NCBI GenBank assembly: GCA_030549495.1
Contig: JAUIRK010000293.1
Coordinates: 682,001 to 746,000, forward strand
DNA: 64,000 bases
Source: Nectonema munidae
Lineage: Eukaryota > Nematomorpha > Nectonematoida > Nectonematidae
Direction: 5' to 3'
Below the pieces are notes generated by a model. It was not told the origin of the DNA and did no database searches. It was given only the letters and a program-made list of their open reading frames with translations. Shown here piece by piece: positions 43,456 through 55,400 of the stretch. The first letter of the stretch is position 1, and the number at the start of each line of letters is the position of its first letter. The translations under genes and the position numbers were made by a program.

Positions 43456-46400
43456 CTGAAATGCGTTCGAAAAAATATAAAATTTAATTTTAAACGTTTT
43501 ATCGAATATAGGAATAAGCTTTAAGGAGAAACAATCAAAAAGGTTAAATGTCAATCATCCCAAAGCAACAGTGAATAGCGTGTTGATAACATCGTTGCAA
43601 CATTTCCACAATTACGGAGTCGAAGATGTTAAAGAGATAGGAGTCATAGTAGGATTTTTTAGGTATTAAAAATAATGGAAAAACAGTTTAGTTTTTGTAG
43701 TATATAGAGTAGTGTACTAGACCTGTTTCCAGTCCGGTTAAAACCGAACTTGATGGCTCAGTTCGCTCCGGTCCTTAATTTCTGTAGTCAGGTGCGATCT
43801 GTTTCCTACATATTATAGTACAGTTCGGTCAAGTTCTAAATGGTCTAGTGCAGTCGTGGTCTGGATATTATGGAACCAGACCAGAATTTAAACATGAATG
43901 GATAAAATATACAGTAAAACATTTATTCAACAAATAGACATTGTGGGGCATCTAAGCTAGCCCAAGAGTTATTGATTATACCGCAAATAAGTAAAGGTTG
44001 TTATGCGACCTGTTCAAGATTCCTTCCTTAATTTCAATAGTCCAGGTCAAATTATAGGTCTAGCCCAGTCATGGTCTGGATATTATGAGGACCAGACTTT
44101 AAACAGGTTTAGAGTGGGCCTTCTTTGGTCAAAGTCGGAAGTGAATAGTTAGCGCTAAATTTAACAAGTTTTTACGTATTTTTTTAAGTAGTTGAAACCG
44201 CAGTCGAAATGGGATATTTTCGCTCGGACTCCGTAACTCTGAAATTTCACTTTACCTATGCAGCTTTTTAAATATACGGAAAAAAGAATTCATCCACTTT
44301 TCACTCAGTATAATACTTTATTAGCTTTCCATTGTAAAAAGTTTACAACTGTGAACTGTTTTAAATGATAATAAAACAATGAACTGATACAGTAAAACTT
44401 ATATCAGACAACACGTGTAATAAATTTAATAAAAGAAATAACAATTTGTGAACGCTCCCTATATAATCAAACTATTTATTCAGTCCCTAGGGCAGCCATA
44501 TGTTTGATAGATAAGCATTGTTGGATTTAAATTATCTCATTTTTACCGTGAATTAAGATTTTAACCGTTTACAGTCCAAATTTTTTCTTATGGTAACATA
44601 GAAACAATTAAAAATAATATGGTAAAAGAATTATTCTTTTTTTTTTATAGAAAATAAACTAATAAGAATTTTTCAACATCGACTGCTATCAATATGTCAA
44701 GGCACAGAACAAGTCTAACAACTGACCATATGAATGCTATTTTAAAAATTTCTTCTACTACGAATTTAACTTTTGATTTATGATGAAATTGTTAAGGAGG
44801 AGAGATGTCGAGCTTCTGAAAAAACGGAAAAGAAAATTTAAGAAAAACGTGATTCAAATCTTTTCAATTTTGTATTTTATTCTAAGCTTCACTTTTAATT
44901 ATGATCTTGTGCGTCTTTTGAAACCTTCGATTTTTTAATCCTCGGAAAGAGCTGTAAATATTTGAAATCCGATCCGCCAGTCTTTTGATTTTGACAGCCC
45001 TGAGCTGGGTGACCAATATAAATACGCTTTGCTGTGTTTGGAAGCATAATAATTGAAAGAAATAGAAACACATGTAAAATTGGAAATACGATAACTCGAT
45101 TGAAAAATATTAAAAATCCAGGTGATCAAAGTTAAAATCTGGAAAATATGTGTAGCAAATTTAAAAAAATGGCAGGAATCTTTATGAAGATTAACCACTT
45201 GAAAAAATTTCTGGGCGTTTAGCTATTTTAAAGAAATTTAGCAAAAAATCAATTTCCATTCCTTCACTTGTGTGTCATATTCTTAATGGATTTGCGATGG
45301 AACTTTTTAACTAGTTAAAATGGCCTTCCTTTCATTGGAGGGTTCACTACTAGTTTAAATAGTCTTCATTGAGAATTCTAGAATTAACATATGATATTTG
45401 TAGTCTTTTATACAATGAAAGCAATTTAAAATAGGAAGTTTTCAGAGAGACCTGTCCAGTTAATCCTTTTCAATTTGAATACCATATGTAGAAAAAATTC
45501 GGATAGCTGTAGAGTTAAATAAGAGTTTGCCGCCAGGAATAATTTTATAACTTATGAAAAACATTGTTAGCTCTATGCTTTAATGCTAAGCTGGCATTAG
45601 AATTTATTTTTGCTCTAAATACAACCAATGATTTTTATCGATCTGAATTTTCTTTAAGACAATTTTCAAAGAACCAGAATTTGAATAATAGATCGAACCC
45701 TTTTCAAGCATTTAATGTAGGCATAATAACAAATAAATCTTATCATCAAATGCATGGAGGCTGTTTAATAAACTGAGTTTTTATTTCGAACTCACACTCG
45801 AATTCATCAAACAAAATAAACAAAGTATCCATTTGATAAAGCGAGTTGACGTTGTTTGTACAAACACACAATAAATGTAACAACATATACAATTTATTTT
45901 TTGTCGGACCGGGTAACGTGACAGACTGCTTTTATGCACTTTAACCCATTAAGTACCATAGAAATCAGACGATATCTAAAAAAAAACGCCGACGATTTAT
46001 ATTCAAAGTCATTGAAAAAAACAGACGAAGATAAAATTACTTATGTTCCCAAATGGGAGCATTGGGACTTAATGGGTTAAAAGACTTCAGAAGCAGCTTA
46101 AAATTCAAAGAAATGGCAGTGAGTTTTCAAAAGCCTTTTAAAGGAAAACCCCTTCTTAAATCTTCTTCCCCCATCCCGACCTTTTGTCAAAATCCTGGAT
46201 CTGCACCTAAAACTGTTATAAATAAATAAAATTAATGTAACAAAACAGGTGTATTTAATTATTATTATTTAAGATAAATGCATTCGCCAAACTTGTGAAA
46301 AGGTTAGCCGTCTCAATGAATCGAGCAAATAAGACGCGACAAGGAAAAAATGCATCGCGTTTGCTCTCAAAAAGTGCAAAGGCTTTCCTTACCAACAATG

Positions 46401-49400
46401 TCTAAGTTTGAGAGGATTTGAGATCGATTCAAGGGCGAGTCGACGAAGGGAGGTTGGACAAGAGATGAATTACTGCTACTTTCTGCCAAGGAGGTGTTCG
46501 TTAGGCTTCCGCGACCTGAATCTCCGCACCCATTCAACTGTGTCTCTCTACAAATCGGAGGGTCTAGGAAATGATAAAAAAAAAAGGGGGGTGAAATCAC
46601 AATTCTAGCGTACTAACTGTAAAGTATTTGCATATGAAATTTTTTAAACCATTTAAAATCTTTCATATATAAAATTAAAAAGCGCCCTCATTTCGATATT
46701 AAGTGCTCAACAAGTAAAAAACTAATTTTTTTTTCGGCTAATTATATCTAAAATTTAAATCTAAATTTTTTATATCTAAATTTTGGAGCTTAATTCGCGA
46801 AATTAGTGTATTTTACACTATCTGAAAACAAAATAACCGACGTTAATATACTCATGTAATCGCAAAGGCGGCAGAGTCCTGTTACATTTTATCTAAATGC
46901 TCATCAAAATAGTTTTATTGTAAACCTTTAGATAACGGTTGAGAGCTTTTGCGAGTGCGAAGAATATTACACGTGGAAAAGATTGAAATGAAAACCGCAG
47001 TAAGAAAAAGGGATCATTACATTATAGGAACAATGAAAACAACTCGATGTTATCAAGACATAAATTAATTAATAAATTTTACAACATACGGCTTTTAACT
47101 AATTTTAAGCATTTTTAAATAATTATATGTAGAAGAAAAAAATTTATCATACTGATTTGGTTTAAAAAAATAAACTTAAAATATTAAGGACAAAAAGATT
47201 AGGGCCGGTTAAGACTTCTTGGAAGATGGAGGTATTTTACTACTTCAAGAACTAAGCATCAATCGTTGACTCCTATGGAAATCTCACAAGACAAATGCGT
47301 TTTGAAGATTTGGGCTCATTTTGACCCCAAAGAAAATATTGGCGTATATAGAGCTATTTTGTAGGCAAGAAAAAGTTTATTAATTTTTAAGATACACCTT
47401 TTTCAAAACTGTGTTGCTAAGGGTTAAGGTCTCAAATCGGGTCAAGAATTAGGCAACTTGCTCTACAACCCTCATGCCTCATATCATATGGATCTCTTGC
47501 TAATTTTTTTTTAATTGTAAACCCAAAAAATTCTTATATTACTTACATAAAAAAGGTGTAGTTAAAAATAATTATAGGATACAATCAATACAATAAAAAT
47601 TTGTGATCTTGGCAAATGAGTTTTGAACATTAGAAGATAAAGAATTTGCGATTAAAAAAGAACTAAAAATATTATTTTGAGAAAAATTTTCTCTATTTAT
47701 AGCATTAATTTGTTCTCATCTCATTAACAAGAAAGAAATTAAAGATATGAACAAACGTTTAAATTATTTGTCTATATGTGAATCAAGTTAAAAGCAAAAA
47801 TAGGAACAATGTAATATAGGTTTGCTTCTTTGTTTTATCATTATAGATGAAAAGGCAAATGAATTTTAAAACAAAAACAAGAAATAAACATGATTGGTTA
47901 ACTATACCACTATAGATAATAAATAAATAAATAATAGCAAAAAGAGTTATTTTGCATTGCCAAGATTAATGAGAGGCCTGGTGTATATGCAGATAGATAA
48001 AGACTCTTACTACACTTTCTTTGATGCTTGCGAATCAACACGCCAAAAGATGAAGAAGAATTTGAAACGCTTGCACGGTTGTCTTCGTTTGAAGTAGATG
48101 ATTCGGGATTGTATTTTGAAAGGGTTGTAACACTGCTACTCTCTTCACACAAATTGACAGCGGGGATAGGAAAGTACAAGGATAATGGCGAGTCACTATT
48201 ACTCCGATTATGGTGTCCTAAAAGCAAAAGTATTTTTATATTATACTCGTTGCATATTTTGGTAAAGCTTTTTATGTTCAGCGGCTTTCGTGACCTTATG
48301 AAACAGCCATGTGAATTTCTTTTTTAAAATAAAAATGTGCTTTTTCGATTCATATATATCATTCATTTACCTAGTGCAATGATAAATCACATTAATTCCA
48401 CGCGATAATTTGCAAAATAGTCTTTTTCTTCTTCTTCTTCTTCTCAAGTTACAAGAAAATATTTTAAATTTTGAAGTTTGCCATTTCTTCACATCATTTT
48501 CTTTTAAAATCTAAATACCTTTAACATAAGGAGTGAACAATTCTTTTGTTGATGATTTTAACGAAGAAAATTTCAAAAAAAAAAAAAGAAAAATAAGATT
48601 TTAACGTGAGATTATTGTAATACAAATTTATTAAAAATATATAATGCATAATTGTTAAGCTATCGCTCGTTAATATATTCTCAGAGCACTCAAGTAAAGA
48701 ATGGAATTGAAAAATAAACTAATAAGAGTTAAGTTCAAGAGATCGGCTATAAATTAATTGTAAGCACTACATTCAATTATATGATAGACAGCGTTATCGT
48801 AATTATGGAAGAATAAGCTTCTGCTCATTCATTTTTAAACCCCTCACCACTAAGTAGCAACACAATTTACCTGCCTAAATAAACATCTATACAAATGTGT
48901 AGTACACAGTTCCATAATAAAATCGTTAGTTTATGAAAGAGTCACTGTGAGTCTGACTCCCCCTAAAATCGGGTCTCATTGACCCCAACTGCCCGTTCCT
49001 GTTTACCAGGGAGTGCTGATAAAACGCAAGAAATTTGGAAGAGCATAAAGTGCCAGTACCTTTAAGTAATTTAACGCTCGGCTTATGTGAGTACGCTTTG
49101 GGGTGGGTTTGTTGTTGTTGTTGTGGATGCCTTGTACAAGATGTTCCTGGATTTAGAGTTTGACGCTTCTTTCCAGGCTCTGAAAGGGAGAGAAGTTTTT
49201 GAGCAGATTGTGGAGAATTAGCACCTAAATTAGTGCGAACACATTAATAAACTAGTAATCAGTAAGATAAAGAAAATATTTATGGACTTATATTGACATA
49301 AAGGGTGCTTGATAAGTAACTCCCTATTTATTCTGTGCTGGCAATTTATTACTGGACTTTAATTTTTACAATGAATGAATATGATAAGAAAGTTTATGGC

Positions 49401-52400
49401 CAGGAGTTTTATTTTTTAACATCCCATTTGTGGGATATTGGCCTATAAATATACAAACTATACACACGTATATGCTTATCAAAATATAATAGATATACAG
49501 TGTAATCTCTATATACCGGCCTTTGACAAAACCGGATTGTCTCAAAAAAATTATATTAAAACTATGATAATTTATTATTTGTATACGGGCTTTTTTTCTC
49601 TAAACTGGTCTTAAAATCTACATAAAGTCTTTAAAATTTTTTGTAAAATAAAGTTTAATTTAGAGAGGTTTTAGTATTATTGTAATAAGTAACAAATATA
49701 TAATTATTTCATCAATTTTTTTTATTGAAAAATAAAATCAATATTAAAATTCATCAAAAAATAATATAAAAATTATTCAAAATTTTATGAACATTTTTTA
49801 CATTTATTTTATATCTTTTATACACTCCAAAATTTTTATCGGAATTTTTTTTATAGATTTTATCAATATTTTATTAATTCATTTACACAAATTGATTCTT
49901 TTTATTTCAAAGAAACGTACTCGTCGGGAGCTTGATCTTGAGTCTATGATTAAGCTAATAAATGATTTTCAAATGACACCTAAGCCTGCACAAAAATGGT
50001 TGTATGAAAAGTGCTGAGTTGGTACAAGCACAGTTTCTGACATTTAAAAAAAACATGATGTTTATCCACACCAGTACCAAAACAATGCTTCTGTGAGCAA
50101 AAAGGCTTTAATAGCCTTTGTAAATTTGATAAGTTGAACAAATTAACGTGGGAATAGTTTCAACGAGCAAGGGCAAAAACTTTCCACTTTCTGGCCCAAT
50201 TATTCAATCGAAAGCAACCGAATTTGCTGCTCTTTTAGGTAATTCTGATTTCAAGGCTTCTTCTGGATGGTTGACTTCTTGGAAATCTTGGTACTCTATC
50301 AAGTCGTATTCAATTTGTGGTGAAAAAGCCTGCGTTGATAGAGCAGTAGTCAATGATTAGTTTCCTTTTTAGACGGCATAATTAATGGTCATGATTTGAG
50401 TAACATATTTAATTGCGATGAGTCTGCACTTTATTTTCGCGCTATACGTGAAAAAACTTTGGCTGCTAAATATCATTCAAAAAATGAGTAAAGATTTCCA
50501 AAGGATGTTTACCTATTATGTTTGCTTTTAGTGCATCTGGTGAGAAACTGAAACCATTGGTAATTGGTAAATCAAAGAAGCCATGTTGTTTTAAAAATAT
50601 CAAAATTAACGACTTGTCAGTGATTTATTTATCCAACTGTAAAGCTTGGATGACATCAAAAATATTTTCAATTTGAATACTGGAAGTTAATAAAAAAAAA
50701 AGATGCGTGAAAAACGAATTTTTTAACTTTTCTTGGATAATGCTCCATCACATACACCTGGTGTTTTTTTCCAAAAAAATTTTCCCTCAAACACAACAAG
50801 TTTTGTTCAGCCACTCGATTTAGGCATAATAAGATCGTTTAAAGCGTGTTATCGAAAAATGCTCATGACAAATTTACTGGTTAAAATGGATAAAAAAGTT
50901 TGCGCGTTGTTGAATTGACAAAATCTATTACTATTTTTGATGCTATCAAATGGGTTGATTTGGCTTAGCAAAATGTAAAAATTGCTGCAATTACAAAATG
51001 TTTCAAACAGAGTGGTTTTGTGATGCCTACGTTTTCTGACAATATAGATTATGATAATAAGGAGGAAGAAGTTTCTTTAGTAGATCTCGTTGACTGTATC
51101 TCTGAATCAGCTGATGATCACATGGATATCGATAAAACTTTGTATACTGAAGACCCTTCTGATTTTGAAACAGTTCTAGTCAAAGAGCTTATGCAAGAAG
51201 TGATTTCAGAGAGCGAAAGCGATGGAGAAGAACCCGCAGAACAGTTGATTAATAAATTGACTCGTACTGATGTTTGCGATATGCTTGAACAACTAAGCTT
51301 GTTTGCGTCAAAAGAAGATGCATCAATGCTGTCTGAAATTCAAATACTTATCAACAAAAATAACTTGACCACTGCTAAAAAGTGAATTGGTTTTAAACAG
51401 AGTTCTATCAAAAACTATTTCTTTACCAAAAACTAATAGAACTTTAAGCATCATAAAAAATAAAGTTTTCATAAATGAATTTTTAAACCTTAAATAACTA
51501 AATAGAATTTTAATTTATATTACTTAATTACTAAAACTTAATTACTTAAACAATGATTTAAAAATTTTATTTTATGTGATATTTTTCGAAACAAATTTAA
51601 TGAAGAGGCAGGCGCATTACACTTGTCGCATGCCTTTTTTTGCAGTAATTTCATGTTCGTTGAGTTGAATTAATTTTTATATAATGTCCTCCAATACTAT
51701 AACTAAGTTCATCACAAACTCTTACTTTAGCAATTTTAGATCTTTTTGGACCCGTTTTAGCTTTGGCGTTTTATACGCAAGATATATTCTCCATCCGTTG
51801 AAAATCGATACAAAGTCAGTAAAGAGTGAAAACCACTATTTTTTGATTTTATTTTAGTTCGGAGAGAGAAACTCCTTTGTCTATAATGTCTATTTCTCCC
51901 ACATATATATATGTATAATATATATATCAATTCTTGAACTAATTTTAGTATTGGAAGAGAAATGTGTTTCTTCAAAGATTGAAAAAATCTTCTTGCTTTT
52001 GCCTGAGGTTCAACTGAGGAAAAGTTAGTTCCTATTGTTACAACTTTGTTTTCTAACCACTTGACAATTAAAACTTCATTTAAAGTTTTTCTGAATTCTT
52101 TTGAAGGTAGCGAAGGACAATTTTTACATCTATTTTTTCCCATTGTTCCCGTTGCTTTGATTCGTTTTTTTGATAATACTGCGAGAACATCCAAGCCGGT
52201 AAAAAAAATATCAAAATATATTTGATAATTACATTTTCACCTAGGGGTAAATTTAACTTGTCTTCTTTGCCAACGTAAGGATGAAAATTGAAAAGATATC
52301 CATTTGAAGCACATAGACACCAAATTTTGAAGCCAAATTTCGTTGGCTTATTTTTCATGAACATTTTGCAGAATGTATGCCGTAGTATCTTACCATCATC

Positions 52401-55400
52401 CCATCTAAAGAAAGCTTCTCTTCAAAAACACCAAATTTCGCATACTTTTTATTGTAAAATTTCAAAGTATTTTTTTACTTTGAACATTTTATCATCTTTG
52501 TTTATTTCTGAATTATCATTCAAATGAACATATTTTTTTATTTCTCAAAATCTTTGTCGAGAAATAGAAATAAATGAAACTCTTACGTCAACAGATTGTT
52601 CGCAGTACACATTTTGTTGAGGTAAAGAATGGTAACTTGAGAGAACTAATATTCCAATAAAAACTTTAATTTCAAATATCTCCAAGTTAAAATTTAGGTC
52701 ATTTTTCCGTCTCTCATTCTTGATACTTTCCTTTTGCATCAAAGCATAAATTTCTTCATTGTAAAACTCTTCAAATAATTCTACAATGCTTTTATCAAAT
52801 AAACTATTCAAGACAATATTATGTTGAAGAGTAAAAATATTAAAATTTGTATAGTTTATATCTTCCCCATGTACTTTCAATATTTTTTTTCTTAATTATA
52901 CTCTTTTCCTCAGAAACTAAATCATCTACCTAATCTTCACTTTGTTTATCAAATAAAATTTCCAAATTTCAAACAACATCTTGAATTATATTTTCTCCCA
53001 AATCGTTTTCAGAAAACTCTTCTTTATCAGTTAGATCATCAAGTTTTGCTGGTATAATAGCAAGTTGAAAGTTTGAAATATTATTTTCATCAATAAAATT
53101 ACACGCTTCGTCTAAAGTTTTAATGCTTCTAGTCTTCATAAAAAATTGGATGAAAAAAGGCTACAAAATAAAAATTAAAATTATTCTTTTTGTTTTCTAT
53201 ATTAATTTTTAATAAAAATAATAATAATATAATAAATTAAAATAATGAAAATAATTTTTAATTATTTTTAGGATAATAATTCATATATCAAGCCATTATC
53301 CCACTTATGGGATGGTAATTTTCAAACATCCAAAAGCGAAGATAAATATCATTTTTTATTAAAATTAACACTGAACAATACTTCTTAGAAATGTTTTTAA
53401 TATAATTTGAAAGTTTTTTCATATTTTCAAAACATACTTTTATTTTTTATTAAAAATAATTTTTAATTATTTTTAGAATAATTCATATATCAAGCCATTA
53501 TCCCACTTATGGGATGGTAATTTTCAAACATCCAAAAGCGAAGATAAATATCATTTTTTATTAAAATTAACACTGAACAATACTTCTTAGAAATGTTTTT
53601 AATATAATTTGAAAGTTTTTTCATATTTTCAAAACATACTTTTTTGACTAATATCGTGATGAACAATTTATGTAATTTGTTGAATTTAAGCATAAATTCA
53701 AGATTAGAAAAAAAATATTTCAATATTTTTAACGTTCTCATCCAACATTTTTTAAACAAAAAAATAATATTGCTAGACTAAATATTAATCTTATAAATAG
53801 TTTAATAACAATCTGTATTGTTAAGTCATACGCCCTAGTTCGAGTCTTGATCGCGTCATCTCTCATCTAACTACTCAATCATGAAGCATATTGTTGCTCT
53901 CTATGAGAGCATTTTAACAATTTCCTAACGCAAGATTTCTATCTCAGTATAGTAGTGATTATCATACCGAAAATAGGTTTATGGCTGTTATTTTCATTGG
54001 AAGCTGTAAGTGAAATTTTGCTTGTATTATTGTAACCTTGGGTTAAATTGTTTGCAGGCTCGCAATCAAGTGACATCTTCCATAGAACTTCTTCATCATT
54101 GATGGATTTGAATTCTGACAGATATGCTTTAATTTTCCGAGTCATTTGAGCATCTTCGTACAGCCTTTTGGCATTCAAGCAAGGCATGTCGGAAGAAGAA
54201 ATTTTGAAAGTATTCGATGTCGGATTTAAATGTTTTCTAATTGTAGCGAATGATTGTGTACCTAAAGAAAAACAAAAAAATAATCTTATATCCGTTAACT
54301 ACGGCCATTCCTTTTGTATACGCATTTTATGTTTTTTTAAATATTCAAATTAAACAAAACATTATTTTTAAATGTTTAAAAAACTAAAATTTCACAAATT
54401 GTTCAATCACATTCGAGACAGCAATAAATTTCTTACTTCTAGCATTCTTTAATTAAAAAATATATCTAGGAAGGTTGAATCTCTGATACACAAGTATTTT
54501 TAAGCACTCGATTTCGGCAATTTGCGTGATAACTAAAAGTGGAAGCTTATCGGACACCAGAACAACGAACACAAAAACTAGATTAAATATATTAAAAGAA
54601 AATGGAAAAGTGATATATTTGATAAGAATTATGTACAGTATGATAAAGTAGGCTATACTATATAAAGCCCAAAACTGTTCGAAGTCATTGAAAATATATA
54701 ATAATTTTACAGATGTAAAAGGAAATGTTTTTTCCAAAATTGGGATATATGAATATCATTAATAATAATTAAGCTCCTGTTATTTTAAAGATAGGAAGCT
54801 TTTTTAGGTGAAATAAGTAGTTACTCCAACATACTTGTTTTTATATGAAAATCCCAGAATTCAGTTTTCAAGGTAAAGGTACCGTGGGGTGTTTTCATCG
54901 AGAAGGCAAAAATTGCGCTGCTTGTTTGGAACTATGAGGAAAGCAGGGTTGATGAGGGATCGAACCCAGGATCTTGAGTTATTGAAGGCCAGTATCTAGC
55001 CAACCTTACTCACACCACAAGAGTTCGGTTAAATAAATTTAGATACTTAATTAGATTAGATAAAAGACAAAAACGTAAATTTTTAAAGTTTTTTAAAAAC
55101 GAACTTTATTGAAAATCTGATTGACTTGTTACGACCATAGTTTTAATTTTGCGTTTTTGGACTTACACAAATTAACTTGTTATTTTTGGTATATTAATTT
55201 GGCGTTTTTTAAATCTCAAAAACTTGAACACACGGATTGAATACAAATATAAAATAGAAAGCTATTAATCCAACTTAACTGAAAAAAAAGAATAAAATCC
55301 TCTTTGAATATTTTGTTTGACCAACTCTTTTGAAAGTTTTGTAAATCAGTTAAATTCCTTTCTAAGCAGGCAATAATTGTTTGGATGTATCATCATCGTG

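Larger units (their letters stand above)
49420..53314 (-). mobile_element. piggyBac element carrying a nested pogo insertion
   Basis: The left end at TTAA (49416-49419) reads CATCCCATTTGTGGGATATT GG. The right end reads CCATTATCCCACTTATGGGA TG followed by GTAA (one change from TTAA). Between them, minus-strand transposase pieces run from about 53140 to 51560, with a pogo element at 49498 to about 51550 inserted between the transposase end and the left terminus. The terminal 17 bases are themselves palindromic (ATCCCA.TT.TGGGAT). It lies in a RAPGEF intron. Confidence 0.88.
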
